DNA of 64,000 nucleotides from Nakamurella aerolata (GCF_013002705.1 NZ_JABEND010000004.1:62001-126000); one strand, 5' to 3'. Counted from the stretch's first letter, positions 35,101 through 44,302 are shown. A program made the numbers and translations. Notes: generated by a model from the sequence alone, not told the origin.

Positions 35101-35992
35101 CCCGACGGCGGCGTTCAGCTCGTCCGCCGACGGCTTGACGGCGACATTCGACGGGTCGGCATCGGCCGATCCCGACGGCAGCATCGCCAGCTACGCCTGG
35201 GATTTCGGTGACCAATCGGCGGCCGGCAGTGGCGCTACTGTTTCGCACAGCTATGCGGCAGCCGGCACTTACCAGGTGAAGCTGACGGTGACCGACAACA
35301 GCGGTGCCACCGCCTCGGTGACGCACGCTGTCACCGTTGCCGCGGCCGCCGGCCCGATCGCCGCCGACAACTTCGGACGAACCTCGGCCAGCGGTTGGGG
35401 CAATGCCGACACCGGGGGTGCCTGGACCATCTCCGGCGGTGCCCCGAACGCTTCCGTCTCGGGCAACCGCGGTGTGCTGAAGCCGCCGGCCGCGGGATCC
35501 ACCGTGGCGGCGACGCTGAACTCGGTGTCCGCCAAGGACATCGACGAGACCTTCCAGGTGACGCTGGACAAGATGCCGACAGGGTCAGGCGTTTACGTGG
35601 CCAGCCAGGTGCGCAAGTCCGGCAACTCGTACTACATGCTGCGGCTGATCGTGAAGCCGACCGGACAGGTCGCCGGCTACCTGATCGTCTCGTCGGCAGG
35701 CGCCGAGACCACCCTGTGCGCGCTCAACGTGCCGAACCTGACCTACGCCCCGGGGATGACGCTGGGGGTGCGGTTCACCGTGTCCGGCACGCCGGCAACC
35801 GTTGCCGGCCGGGTGTGGGACGCCGCCAAGGCCGAACCAAGCACCTGGACCCTGGCGCCGGTCACCGACTCCACCGCCGCCACCCAGGCGCCCGGCGGCA
35901 TCTCGCTGCTGGCTTACCTGTCGTCGAACACCACCAACGCCCCGGTCGCGGTGTCGTACTCGAAGCTGCTGGCGGGTGCCCCGGCACCGTGA
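32165..35992 (+). CDS. Large secreted protein: propeller, Fn3, LamG and three PKD domains
   Basis: The 1275-residue protein has a Sec signal peptide ending near ASA-30. Residues 75-470 hold propeller-like repeats (VYVGGKFANA, LYVGGTFTSADG, VYVGGTFATANGQ, IIAGGSFQNVNG). A fibronectin III-like domain spans about 471-573 and a LamG/concanavalin-like domain about 574-800. Three PKD domains start near 808, 891 and 976, each with YxWDFGDxxxA. A C-terminal beta-sandwich of about 210 residues follows (ADNFGRTSASGW ...). No sortase signal or membrane anchor is seen. Such proteins bind carbohydrate on the cell surface. The ATG follows AGGAGA. Its TGA overlaps the GTG of the next glycosyltransferase, which ties it to the EPS locus. 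Confidence 0.85.
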   Translation: MLNFRRGSAVVAAVVVAVAGTVVTGAPASAAVAAAPAGVRAEAPARPSATPQAADTATGPAPVEQRAATMPTADALPTVQIDGVAWSQAILGNTVYVGGKFANARPAGAAPGTNLTPRANLLSYNLTTGQLNTAWAPSTNDQVLAVALSPDGSRLYVGGTFTSADGQNRYRLAAYNTATGQLVSNFKPILGYMVRSIVATNTTVYVGGTFATANGQTRNNLAAFNAADGSLTGWAPSADFTVNALVLVDNGTKIIAGGSFQNVNGAPAYGLAAIDASSGALLPWAANQKVQNAGQNAGIWSLSTDGNAVYGTGYVYGAGGNLEGAFSADPATGAINWIEDCHGDSYDSYSDRTTVYTVSHAHYCSTVGGFPQTDSNWNINQRHAIAFTAEAKGTLGNNIYSAYTNWAGNPAPAMYNWFPDMDFGKYTTSAQAAWDVTGNGEYVVMAGEFPTVNNVGQQGLVRFATKPPAPGKQGPRVTGANFTPAMVPAGAGSIRVSWPANWDRDDMTLKYTVTRNGTAVKTLTADSQFWNLPTLSFIDSGLTPGQTYSYQVSATDPDGNTVTGDPASIVAPNDPAPSAYSKQVIADGAQLYWRLGETSGQTAADRTGSNNGVGTALTRGTPGALAQDPDTATSFNGSSSTIGSSTATQAPDTFTVSAWFKTTTGSGGKIIGFGNAKTGLSGSYDRQVYMDNSGRLWFGVYPNSVKTVNTTAAYNDGRWHQVVASLGPAGMTLWVDGTKQATRSDTIAGQQYTGYWRVGGDKVGAWPNAPRSSYFAGAIDEFEVYPSVLTDAQVANHYTIGTTGPAPNQPPAAAFTSNASGLTATFDGSTSSDADGQITGYQWDFGDGTAGSTEAKPSHSYAAAGTYQVKLTVTDDKGASNSVTHPVTVSHADPTAKFTATAADLKISFDGSASTATDGAKITGYAWDFGDGSAAGTGATPSHTYATGGTYQVKLTVTDSLGAKNSITKAVAVTAGNKAPTAAFSSSADGLTATFDGSASADPDGSIASYAWDFGDQSAAGSGATVSHSYAAAGTYQVKLTVTDNSGATASVTHAVTVAAAAGPIAADNFGRTSASGWGNADTGGAWTISGGAPNASVSGNRGVLKPPAAGSTVAATLNSVSAKDIDETFQVTLDKMPTGSGVYVASQVRKSGNSYYMLRLIVKPTGQVAGYLIVSSAGAETTLCALNVPNLTYAPGMTLGVRFTVSGTPATVAGRVWDAAKAEPSTWTLAPVTDSTAATQAPGGISLLAYLSSNTTNAPVAVSYSKLLAGAPAP

Positions 35993-36978
35993 GTTCCCCC
36001 CAGGAAGCAGCGCAGGAATCAACTCAGGAGTCGTTGCAGGGCAACGGAAATGGCGCGGCGATCGTTGTCGTCAACTACGGTTCGCACCGGCTGCTCGAGC
36101 ACAACATGGCCGACCGGCCGTGGTGCCAGCACGGCCTGAGCGTTGTGGTGGTTGACAACTTCTCGACCGCAGCCGAGCGCGCAGCCGTGTCGCGGCTGGC
36201 CGACCGGAACGGCTGGACGGCCCTGCTGCAGGACGACAACCCCGGCTTCGGTGAGGCCATCAACACCGGCGTCGAGCACGCCCTGGCGGCGGGCGCCGAC
36301 AGCGTCGTCCTGCTGAACCCCGATGCGGTGCTGGCGCCCGCGGCCGCTGCCCGGCTGGCGGACGTCGTGCGGCACGAGCCGATGACGCTGGTGGCGCCGC
36401 GCATCGTCCGGCCGTCCGGCCGTCCGTACTTCACCGGCGCGGTGATCGACCGCAAGACCGGCAGAGTGCGCTCGACGGCAGGGATCGTCCCGGCCGACGA
36501 CACCCGGATCCCGTGGATCACCGGCGCCTGCATGGCCTACAGTCGCCAGCTGCATCAGGCGACCGGCGGATTCCCTTCCGGGTACTTCCTCTACTGGGAG
36601 GACGTGGACTTCAGCCTTCGCGTCGCCCGCGCGGCCGGAGAGCTGATGATCACGCCGGACGTCGAGGCGCTTCACGACGAGGGCGGTACCCAGGAGCAGG
36701 ACGACGCCCCGGCTCGCAAGGGCCACAGCCCGCAGTACTACTACTACAACTGTCGCAACCGTTTGCTGTTCGCCGCCAGGAACCTGCCGCGCAGGCAGGC
36801 TGCGGGTTGGTTGCTGCGTACTCCGGTGGAGAGCTTTGCGGTGCTGCGGCGCGGCGGCCGACGCCCGTTGGTGACACCGGTGCTGGTCTGGGCGACGGTG
36901 CGGGGCACCGCCGCCGGGAGCTGGCAGCTGTTGCGGGCGCTGCTCTCGCGGCCGCGCACTACGGGGACACCCCGATGA
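35989..36978 (+). CDS. Glycosyltransferase family 2, rhamnosyltransferase-like
   Basis: The 329-residue GT-A protein has IVVVNYGS, VVVVDNFST, DDNPGFGEAINTGVEHAL, LLNPDAVLAP (the DxD-equivalent) and the acceptor-site segment GYFLYWEDVDFSLRVARA. It resembles WbbL-type rhamnosyltransferases that extend a lipid-linked glycan at the cytoplasmic face of the membrane. The GTG at 35989 overlaps the previous stop codon (GTGA), and its own stop overlaps the next ATG (ATGA). Confidence 0.85.
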   Translation: MSSPQEAAQESTQESLQGNGNGAAIVVVNYGSHRLLEHNMADRPWCQHGLSVVVVDNFSTAAERAAVSRLADRNGWTALLQDDNPGFGEAINTGVEHALAAGADSVVLLNPDAVLAPAAAARLADVVRHEPMTLVAPRIVRPSGRPYFTGAVIDRKTGRVRSTAGIVPADDTRIPWITGACMAYSRQLHQATGGFPSGYFLYWEDVDFSLRVARAAGELMITPDVEALHDEGGTQEQDDAPARKGHSPQYYYYNCRNRLLFAARNLPRRQAAGWLLRTPVESFAVLRRGGRRPLVTPVLVWATVRGTAAGSWQLLRALLSRPRTTGTPR

Positions 36979-39008
36979 ACGCGGCCGGCGCCACCACCGT
37001 TGTGGTGGCAGTGTTGACCTACCGCCGCCCCCAGCTGCTCCGCGGCCTGCTGCTCCGGCTGGCCGAGCAGCTCGCCGAGCTCGACTCCGATTGCGCCGCA
37101 AGCATTCTGGTGGTCGACAATGACCCGGACGGCAGCGCCAGGGCCGAGGTCGCCCGGCATCAGGCGGTGCGCTACCAGCACGAGGTGCGGCCCGGTATCG
37201 CGGCCGCGCGGAACCGGGCCTTGGATGCCGCATCCGACGCAGACCTGCTGGTTTTCATCGACGACGACGAGACTCCACAGCCCGGCTGGTTGGCGGCGTT
37301 GATCTCCACCTGGCGGCGGACCGCGGCCGCCGGTGTGGCCGGGAAGGTGGTGCCCGACTACGCGGCGCCGCCGCCGGATTGGATCACCGCAGGGCGATTC
37401 TTCGTCAGGGCCACCAGGGCGACCGGCACTCCGGTGCCGGCAGCCGGCGCCGGCAACCTGCTGCTCGACCTGAACCAGGTGCGAGCGGCGGGACTGCGCT
37501 TCGACGAGTCGTTCGGGCTGGCCGGGGGAGAAGACACCCTGTTCACCCGCATGATGACCAGGTCCGGTCTCGCGCTGGTGTGGTGCGAAGAGGCCAAGGC
37601 GGCCGATCTGGTTCCTGCGCAACGGATGTCCCGGCGCTGGGTGTTGACCAGGGCGTTCAGCCACGGCAATGCGCACGCCAGGGTGGAGCTGCGGCTGAAC
37701 CCTGGGCTGCGCACCAGGATCGAGCTGGCCGCGCTCGGGATGTCAAGGGCCGCAGGCGGAGTGGCAAGGGCCGCATTCGGGATGCTGACGCGATCCATGG
37801 TGCACAGAGCCAGAGGCATGCGCGCCGGCTACCGCGGGGCGGGCATCATCGCCGGGGCCGCCGGCGCGCAGTTCCACGAGTACACCAGGTCGGCTGCCGG
37901 CCGATTCCGGCGGCGCGCATCGCGGTCCGCGAGCGATCAGGTGGTGGTGCTGCAGTCGTTCCCCGGGCGCGCGCCGGTGGGCAATCCGTACCGGGTGCTG
38001 CTGGTGGAGGGTTTGACGGGTGCCGGCGGCGTCACGGTGGTGCATTTCGACTGGCGGACCGCGCTGCTCGGCCGTTACGACGTATTCCATGTGCACTGGC
38101 CGGAAACGCTGCTCGGTGCCCGCACCCCGGTACGCAAGCTGGTGCGGCAGCTGCAGTTCGCGCTGCTGTTGCTGCGGCTGCGACTCGCCAGGATCCCCGT
38201 GGTGCGGACGGTGCACAATCTCGAACTGCCACAAGGGATCTCACGACGCGAAGCGCTGCTGCTGCGGCTGGCGCAGCGCGCCGAGACGGTCCGGGTGCGG
38301 CTGAACTCCAGCACCGACGTTGCCGGCGACACACCGGTACACACCGTGCTGCACGGGCACTACCGCGACTGGTTCGCCGACCATCCGCAGCGGCCGGCGA
38401 TTCCCGGCCGGCTCGTCTTCTTCGGCCTGGTCCGCCGCTACAAAGGTGTCGAAGCGCTGGTGCGGGCCTTCCGGCAGACCGCAGGCCCTGCCGATTCAGC
38501 GGCCACCGGGGCCACGCCGGCCGGCATGGCGGCCGGGATCGGCGCGGAGCAGCTGAGCCTGCAGGTGGTCGGGAACCCGTCGACCGCCGAACTGGCTGAC
38601 AGCATCCGCGCCGCCGCCGGCGGTGACCGGCGCATCCAGCTCGATTTCGACTTCGTCACCGATGCCGACCTGGTCGCCGCGGTGACCGCAGCCGAGCTGG
38701 TGGTGTTGCCGTACCGGGAGATGCACAACTCCGCAGGGGTGCTCACCGCGCTGTCCCTTGACCGCCCGGTGCTGGTGCCTGACAACCTGGTCAACCGGCG
38801 GCTGGCGGACGAGGTCGGGCCCGGTTGGGTGCACCGCTACCAGGGTGCACTGACCGGCGCGGCGCTGACTGCTGCGCTGGCCGAGCTGCGCAGCGACCCG
38901 CCAACGGCGCCGCCGAACCTGGACCAACGCGACTGGGTCGTTGGCGGCGGGCAACACCGGCTGGCCTACCTTGACGCGCTCGCCCGCGCCGGCCGCGGCC
39001 GCAGCTGA
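36975..39008 (+). CDS. Two-domain glycosyltransferase (GT2 fused to GT-B)
   Basis: The 677-residue protein joins two transferases in one frame. Residues 1-300 are a GT2 domain: VVVAVLTYRRPQLLRGLL, LVVDNDP, GIAAARNRALD, LLVFIDDDETPQPGWL with the DxD, and GGEDTLFTRMM. After a basic linker, residues from about 325 form a GT-B fold resembling the beta-mannosyltransferase/GumK type: YDVFHVHWPETLLG, VRTVHNLELPQG, LVFFGLVRRYKGVEALVRAF, and VLPYREMHNSAGVLTALSLD. Two successive sugar additions by one polypeptide would be the simplest reading. It overlaps the upstream gene by ATGA. Donor and acceptor are not determinable. Confidence 0.82.
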   Translation: MNAAGATTVVVAVLTYRRPQLLRGLLLRLAEQLAELDSDCAASILVVDNDPDGSARAEVARHQAVRYQHEVRPGIAAARNRALDAASDADLLVFIDDDETPQPGWLAALISTWRRTAAAGVAGKVVPDYAAPPPDWITAGRFFVRATRATGTPVPAAGAGNLLLDLNQVRAAGLRFDESFGLAGGEDTLFTRMMTRSGLALVWCEEAKAADLVPAQRMSRRWVLTRAFSHGNAHARVELRLNPGLRTRIELAALGMSRAAGGVARAAFGMLTRSMVHRARGMRAGYRGAGIIAGAAGAQFHEYTRSAAGRFRRRASRSASDQVVVLQSFPGRAPVGNPYRVLLVEGLTGAGGVTVVHFDWRTALLGRYDVFHVHWPETLLGARTPVRKLVRQLQFALLLLRLRLARIPVVRTVHNLELPQGISRREALLLRLAQRAETVRVRLNSSTDVAGDTPVHTVLHGHYRDWFADHPQRPAIPGRLVFFGLVRRYKGVEALVRAFRQTAGPADSAATGATPAGMAAGIGAEQLSLQVVGNPSTAELADSIRAAAGGDRRIQLDFDFVTDADLVAAVTAAELVVLPYREMHNSAGVLTALSLDRPVLVPDNLVNRRLADEVGPGWVHRYQGALTGAALTAALAELRSDPPTAPPNLDQRDWVVGGGQHRLAYLDALARAGRGRS

Positions 39009-39027
39009 CCGGCTGCCGGGCCCCGGC

Positions 39028-41430
39028 TCAGTTCGGCGGCGGGGCGAAGGCGCCAAGATCCTTCGGCAGGGTGGTGGCAACACCCAGCGCGGCTGCCACG
39101 TCCGCCGGCAGCGGTTGCGCCCGGCCCCCTCCAGCTGCGTTCTGCGCCAGCTGATACCGGCCGTTGGCGATGTCCTGCAAGACCTGCGTCACGCTGGTGT
39201 CGGCCCAGATGTCGGCGGCCGCCATACCGCCCCGCGCCGCGGTGAAGGCCGCGCGGTCGGCGCTGCGGTAGATCACCGGCACCACGGTGACGGTGGGCCG
39301 CCAGGACACCAGCGTCGCGCCCGTCCCGGGCCCGGCGAGCAGGTTGCCGTCCAGCCGCGAGAAGTATTGCGACGGAGCCGAATTGGGCTTGTTGTTCGGC
39401 GGCAGACCGGGAAACACCGCGAGCGCGGCGGCCTGCGGTTCGGTGGTGACGACCACGTTGCCCGACACCGCGACGTTGGTGGTGTTGGGGCCGACGTAGT
39501 CACCAACGGCGTTCGACCTGGAGTCGTCGTAGATCCGCAGGCCCTGTTCCTTCGGCGAGACGATGGTGTTGTGGTAGATCTTGCTGTTGGCTGCCGAGAG
39601 GTTGACGCCGAACTTGGTGTCGACGATCAGGTTGCTGGCCACGATCGCCGAGTTCGACACCTCGTGCATGATGCCGGCGTTGCTCAGGTTCTTCACCACG
39701 TTGTACGTGTAGATCCCGTTCGAGCAGTTCGGGTCGCACCACAGCCCGTTGGCCAGCCCGAGCGAGTTCTCGACCCGGTTGCCGATCGCGCTGAAGCCGT
39801 TCAGACCGCTGAACTTGAAGCCGATCGCGTTATTGCACGACTGCCGGCAGTGCTGACCCATCAACGCTTGGTCGTTGCGGTTGAAGACGTTGCCGAGCAC
39901 CCGGAAGTCGGTCCGCACCGACGGGTTGCCGTTGGCGCCGAGTGGAGTGTGGCCGTTGTAGGCAAAGACGTTGCGGGACAGCACGGTTCCGGCCACCGGG
40001 TTGTTCACTGCGACCGCGGCTGCACTGTTCTCGGTGAACGCGTTGTTCTGCAGGGTGGCCTTGGTGTTGCTGAGGTAGACGGCCGCACCGGTCAGGTTGG
40101 AGTACTCGTTGCTGGCGTACCGGCGGAAGCCGATGCCCTTGATGGTGAACGTCGCCCGCGACACGATGAGTGCCCGCGGCCGGGCCGCCACCTCGACGGT
40201 GGTTGACCCTGGGTTCACGCCGATGTGCAGGCGGCGGGCCGCCCAGTCGTAGAAGAAGGTGCCGGTGGCGACATCGCCCGCCGACCCGACCTGGCGCAGC
40301 GCGCTACCGCCGGCCCACACCTGTTGCGGGTCGGCCGGTAGCGGATTACTCCGGTCGCCAACGGCGTTGTCGACATGGCTGCAGGGTCCGCTGTTGTCGG
40401 CGCGCTGGCCGGTCGGCGCCGCCGAGTAGTAGGCACCCTCACAGAATCCAGGTGTCGACCACGGCATGGTCCACCGACCGGAGCCGCTGGCCGTCCACTT
40501 CGTGGCCGGCGCCGGATCTGATCCGTCGAACCAGGGCGACTCGCCCGGATATGCCTGCAGGGTAAGGCTTTTGTTGGTGATGCCACCGTCGTTGGTGTAT
40601 TGGTCACGGTAGGTGCCGCCGCGCAGCACGACGGTTCCGCCCGAGCTGGCCAACCGGACCGCTCGGTTGAGAGTGCGCACCGGTGCCGATGCCGACCCGC
40701 TGTTGCTGTCGTTCCCGTTGGGGGACATGATGATCGCGCCTGCGGGAACCGGATAGTTGTTGCCGGGAATGGTTTTTCCTGAATCGTCGAGCCCCACCGG
40801 GCCGGACGGCAGAGCGCCGGCGCCACCGGTGCCTGTCGGTGGTTCGGCGGCACCGGCCGGCGCGCCGAACCAGGTGGTACCGGCGTCCCGCCAACCCGCC
40901 GCGAGCAACTGGCCGGCCGCGGCGCTGCCGGCAACGGCCGATCGGTGCTTGCTGCCGAGCTGGTAGCGGTGCACCGGAACCTGGCAGGCGGCGGTCCTGC
41001 TTCGCGGGGCGTAGAACTCGGTACCGCCGGCGACGTAACCCCTTGACTGGAATCCGGAGATCTCGGCGGGGTCGGCGGACCAGACGAAGTCGTTGGCGCC
41101 GGCCTTGTACAGCCGGCGCACCGCCGTCAGCCCCGACGCTGGTGCCGCGCCGGCCAGGAAGGCGACGCCCAGCGACTGGGTGAAGCCGAACTGCCGCGCC
41201 GCGCTGTCCGCTTCGTTCTGCCAGCGGGTCAGCAGTGACGCCGAGGTGGACGGGTTCACCACCTGGCGGATCGGCGCAGTGAGTCCACTGCACCCGGACT
41301 CCGCGGCAGCCGGTGGGGCGACGGCCGTCGTCACCGGCACCGTGGCCGCGAGTGCCAGACCGAGCAGCACAGTGAGGGTCCTGCGCAGGCGTGGGGTCGA
41401 ACGGGCATGACGGGGCGCGGCTGTGGGCAA
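39028..41430 (-). CDS. Secreted right-handed beta-helix protein, paralogue 2
   Basis: The 800-residue protein has a signal peptide (LRRTLTVLLGLALAATVPVT, cleavage near AAAES) and a DUF5648-like module of about 150 residues (LYKAGANDFVWSADPAEISG ... HRYQLGSKHRSAVAG). From about residue 245 (IIMSPNGNDSNSGSASAPVRT) a parallel beta-helix follows. Cysteine pairs CRQSC and WCDPNC match those of the paralogue at 21474-23903. Such folds occur in polysaccharide lyases and C5-epimerases, and its position inside the EPS locus suggests it trims or remodels the polymer outside the cell. The start is TTG at 41430, chosen because AGGAGA lies 5-6 nt upstream and the signal peptide follows. It is convergent with the fused glycosyltransferase gene. 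Confidence 0.78.
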   Translation of the reverse strand: MPTAAPRHARSTPRLRRTLTVLLGLALAATVPVTTAVAPPAAAESGCSGLTAPIRQVVNPSTSASLLTRWQNEADSAARQFGFTQSLGVAFLAGAAPASGLTAVRRLYKAGANDFVWSADPAEISGFQSRGYVAGGTEFYAPRSRTAACQVPVHRYQLGSKHRSAVAGSAAAGQLLAAGWRDAGTTWFGAPAGAAEPPTGTGGAGALPSGPVGLDDSGKTIPGNNYPVPAGAIIMSPNGNDSNSGSASAPVRTLNRAVRLASSGGTVVLRGGTYRDQYTNDGGITNKSLTLQAYPGESPWFDGSDPAPATKWTASGSGRWTMPWSTPGFCEGAYYSAAPTGQRADNSGPCSHVDNAVGDRSNPLPADPQQVWAGGSALRQVGSAGDVATGTFFYDWAARRLHIGVNPGSTTVEVAARPRALIVSRATFTIKGIGFRRYASNEYSNLTGAAVYLSNTKATLQNNAFTENSAAAVAVNNPVAGTVLSRNVFAYNGHTPLGANGNPSVRTDFRVLGNVFNRNDQALMGQHCRQSCNNAIGFKFSGLNGFSAIGNRVENSLGLANGLWCDPNCSNGIYTYNVVKNLSNAGIMHEVSNSAIVASNLIVDTKFGVNLSAANSKIYHNTIVSPKEQGLRIYDDSRSNAVGDYVGPNTTNVAVSGNVVVTTEPQAAALAVFPGLPPNNKPNSAPSQYFSRLDGNLLAGPGTGATLVSWRPTVTVVPVIYRSADRAAFTAARGGMAAADIWADTSVTQVLQDIANGRYQLAQNAAGGGRAQPLPADVAAALGVATTLPKDLGAFAPPPN

Positions 41431-41719
41431 GGCTGTCTCCTGGCGAATCCCCGACGCGAACAACAACACACGTGGTGGGCGGCGACCGCTGCGCGGCAAT
41501 GGATGTCACCGACGGCGACAGCGCGAACGCCCACAAAGAACCGGATCAATGGTGGTTGAGGATGTGCGGCGAGGTCAATCCGGCATCGGTGTCGTCGTAA
41601 TCCGGACGAATGGAGGTGCACCGTGACTGCCCGCCGATGGTGCGGTCAACAAGCCGACACTCCGGCACCCCGTCGGCGTAGTGGTGCTGCTGGGCAGCGT
41701 TCGTTCGTGCGTGCGGGAC

Positions 41720-43171
41720 TCAGCCCCGGCTCGCCGCTCGGCGCCGGGCCAGGTCCCTGCGGACGTACCACCAGTTCGGAACCAGCTGGCACAGCGCCAC
41801 CGAGACCGCTGACCCGATGATCGGCCCCGCCGCCCCTAGCGGTGCGATGAGCAGCCACGACAGGCCGAGGTTCAGCGGAACCATCGCGATGGTCGGCAGC
41901 ACCTGGAACCTGAGTCCGCGGGCGTCGGTCATGTACATGCCGAGGGGGTACTTCACGGCCTGCACCACCACGAAGCAGACGTAACCGATCACCAGCGGCG
42001 AGCTGAGCGTCACCTTTCCGTCCGCGATCAGTTCGGTCAGCCACGGCAGAAACAGCACCATCACCAGCGCGACGGCGGCGCTGGCCACGCCGAAGCCGAC
42101 GGCGAGCTTGAACGGTGGCCTGAGTTCCCCACCGGCGCGGGCCTTGGCGAAGATCGGCCACAGCGCGAAGCCCGCAGCGGTGAATGCCTGGATCACCAGA
42201 CCGAAGAGCTGCGCGCCGAGGCTGTACTCGGCCAGCTCGCTCCTGGTGCCGAGATGGGACAACAGCAGCCGATCGGTCTGCATGGCGATCGGCAGCGCGA
42301 TCAACTGCACCAGCATCGGCCATGCCACATGCATGGTGCGGGTGCCCGGGGCGGACTTGAGCCGCGGCACATCGCGCAGCGCCCGCCCCAGTTGCGGCCG
42401 GATGAGCCGAGCCGCCAACGCCAACGACAACATGCCGGCAACGGCGCCGGCGGCGTACGACACCAGCGAAAGTTGGTTCCCCGCAGGGGCATCGGTGGCG
42501 ACCAGCGCGAAGACCCCGACGAAGATCAGCGGTGCCACCACCGCCCCTGTCAGTATCTGCAGGTGGTTCTTTGCCAGTCCGGTGAGTACCCGCTGGCCGA
42601 TGCCGGCGGGCAGGTTGAACGCATAGATCACCACGCATCCGAGCACCACGATCGACGCGCCGGGGAGCAACCCGTCACCGGCGATGGCGGGCCACCAGCC
42701 GGCCAGGGTGATCACCACGCCGATGACGATCAGCACCGTCGCCGATGTGATCAACACCCGCAGCGCACTGGTCAGCGTCCGCCTGACCTGTTGATCGGTG
42801 CGCGGGTCGGGTGACTCGGCGATCGAGTTGATGACCACCGCCGACATGCCGAGGTCGGCGAACGGAATCAATGCCGTCAGTGAGGTCAGCAGCGCGTACT
42901 GCGCATAGTCGGCCACCCCGAAGTGCCCGATGATCAGCCTGGTGGTGAAGAAGCCGAAGGCGCCGGAGATCGCCATCACCAGCACTTTGGAGAGCATGTT
43001 GGCGCCGATGAGCCGCCAGATCGGCCCCTTCGGTCTGTTGGCTGCTGGTGCTGCGGGTGCGGTCGCTGCTGCCGGTGCGGTGAGCGGCGCCGGCTCAGGA
43101 ACTGCTGCCGGGTCGGCAGGTACTGCCGGGTCGGCCGGTGATGACGGCGATCCCGGTGGCGGCAACGTCAT
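41720..43171 (-). CDS. Polysaccharide flippase, Wzx/MATE-like
   Basis: The 483-residue protein has about 12-14 membrane segments. The first follows a cytoplasmic Pro/Ala-rich leader, with LIGANMLSKVLVMAISGAFG opening the transport domain and DLGMSAVVINSIAES nearby. It belongs to the polysaccharide-transport branch of the MOP superfamily, which flips lipid-linked repeat units across the membrane. The ATG at 43171 overlaps the upstream glycosyltransferase stop (ATGA), so the two are coupled. A degenerate Pro/Ala/Asp repeat lies in the leader. Confidence 0.85.
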   Translation of the reverse strand: MTLPPPGSPSSPADPAVPADPAAVPEPAPLTAPAAATAPAAPAANRPKGPIWRLIGANMLSKVLVMAISGAFGFFTTRLIIGHFGVADYAQYALLTSLTALIPFADLGMSAVVINSIAESPDPRTDQQVRRTLTSALRVLITSATVLIVIGVVITLAGWWPAIAGDGLLPGASIVVLGCVVIYAFNLPAGIGQRVLTGLAKNHLQILTGAVVAPLIFVGVFALVATDAPAGNQLSLVSYAAGAVAGMLSLALAARLIRPQLGRALRDVPRLKSAPGTRTMHVAWPMLVQLIALPIAMQTDRLLLSHLGTRSELAEYSLGAQLFGLVIQAFTAAGFALWPIFAKARAGGELRPPFKLAVGFGVASAAVALVMVLFLPWLTELIADGKVTLSSPLVIGYVCFVVVQAVKYPLGMYMTDARGLRFQVLPTIAMVPLNLGLSWLLIAPLGAAGPIIGSAVSVALCQLVPNWWYVRRDLARRRAASRG

Positions 43172-44289
43172 GGAGCCGTCCACATCCACTCGGCGGCAGC
43201 CGCGCGGCCGTCCACGGCGGGCAGCGAAGCCACCACCTCGGCGGGCGGGAGCGGGTCGGCCAGCGCCGACCGCAGTGCGGCTGCGGTTGCCGCCGGGTCG
43301 GCGACCCCGGCCGCCGTACCGGCTGACCCGCCGGAAACGGGCGCTGACGGAAGCACCCGATGACCGTTGCCGGCCAGCCAACCGGCCAGCCCGGTCTGGT
43401 CGGTCGTCAGCACGGTGCAGCCGTGCGCGAGCGCCTCGACGATGGGCAGCCCCACCTGCTCGCGCCAGCGCAGCCGAGGTTGCGACAACAGCACGACGAC
43501 GGTGGCTTCGCGCAGCGCCCGATGGACCTCTCCCCGCGGTGGGTCGACGGTGAGGCTGACGTCGGCGCGGGTGGCAAGGCGGCGAGCCGACTCCAGCAGC
43601 GGGCCCGAGCCGATCAACTCGAGCGTTGCGCCCGATGGTGCGGCGGCGGGCCAGGCAGATGCCAACTGCGGCAAGCCTTTTCGCTCGCTGAACGAGCCGA
43701 CGAACATCGCCCGCCCCCGCACTTTCCTCCCAGCCGGTACGTGCGTGCCGAGGCAGTCACACACAGCGGGCAGCGCCGGAATCGTCACGGTGGCGGCGCG
43801 CGCCAGCCGGGGACGCCGCTGCTGATAGAGCTCAGCCGCGGCCGCGGTGCCGAACGCCACCCGAGTCACCCGCCGGCTGACCCAGCGGTTCAACAACCGG
43901 TGTTGCACTCGGCGCGCCAGTCCGCCGATACCGGGGTATCTGGGGGTGCGGAACGGATCGAGGTTCTCGATGGCGTAGCTGACCACCCGTGGATCCGATC
44001 GCCCGCTCAGCCGCAGCAGCCCGGCGGCGACCGTCGCCGCCGCGGCTCTGCTCAGGCCGCCGAGCGCCAGCGGCTCGGTGACCTCGATGACGCGCGGCCG
44101 CAGCCGGACGATCTCGCCGATCAACCGGGGCCCGGTGACCTTGCGGACCCTGGTCGGATCGGCCAGGGCGCCGTCGAAGTCGTAGCTCCGGTACGAGTAG
44201 AGCAGGTGGGCGTCCGGGTGTTCGTTGATGCGCTCGAGGTGCGCGCTGCGCACCTGCGTATAGACCTGGACAAGGCCGATCCCGGACAT
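43168..44289 (-). CDS. Glycosyltransferase, GT-B family
   Basis: The 373-residue protein has the C-terminal half of a GT4-type enzyme: RAMFVGSFSERKGLPQLASAW, ATLELIGSGPLLESARRLA, and VVLLSQPRLRWREQVGLPIVEALAHG with an EX7E-like end. Its N-terminal half is more diverged. It probably adds one sugar to the EPS repeat unit. The ATG at 44289 follows TACGCT by 7 nt, a likely leaderless start, and it drives the flippase gene by overlap. Confidence 0.8.
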   Translation of the reverse strand: MSGIGLVQVYTQVRSAHLERINEHPDAHLLYSYRSYDFDGALADPTRVRKVTGPRLIGEIVRLRPRVIEVTEPLALGGLSRAAAATVAAGLLRLSGRSDPRVVSYAIENLDPFRTPRYPGIGGLARRVQHRLLNRWVSRRVTRVAFGTAAAAELYQQRRPRLARAATVTIPALPAVCDCLGTHVPAGRKVRGRAMFVGSFSERKGLPQLASAWPAAAPSGATLELIGSGPLLESARRLATRADVSLTVDPPRGEVHRALREATVVVLLSQPRLRWREQVGLPIVEALAHGCTVLTTDQTGLAGWLAGNGHRVLPSAPVSGGSAGTAAGVADPAATAAALRSALADPLPPAEVVASLPAVDGRAAAAEWMWTAP

Positions 44290-44296
44290 TGTTCAT

Positions 44297-44302
44297 AGCG
44301 TA
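44297..44302 (-). promoter_or_regulatory. TANNNT -10 element for leaderless glycosyltransferase
   Basis: TACGCT on the minus strand precedes the ATG at 44289 by 7 nt; no ribosome binding site. Confidence 0.5.
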
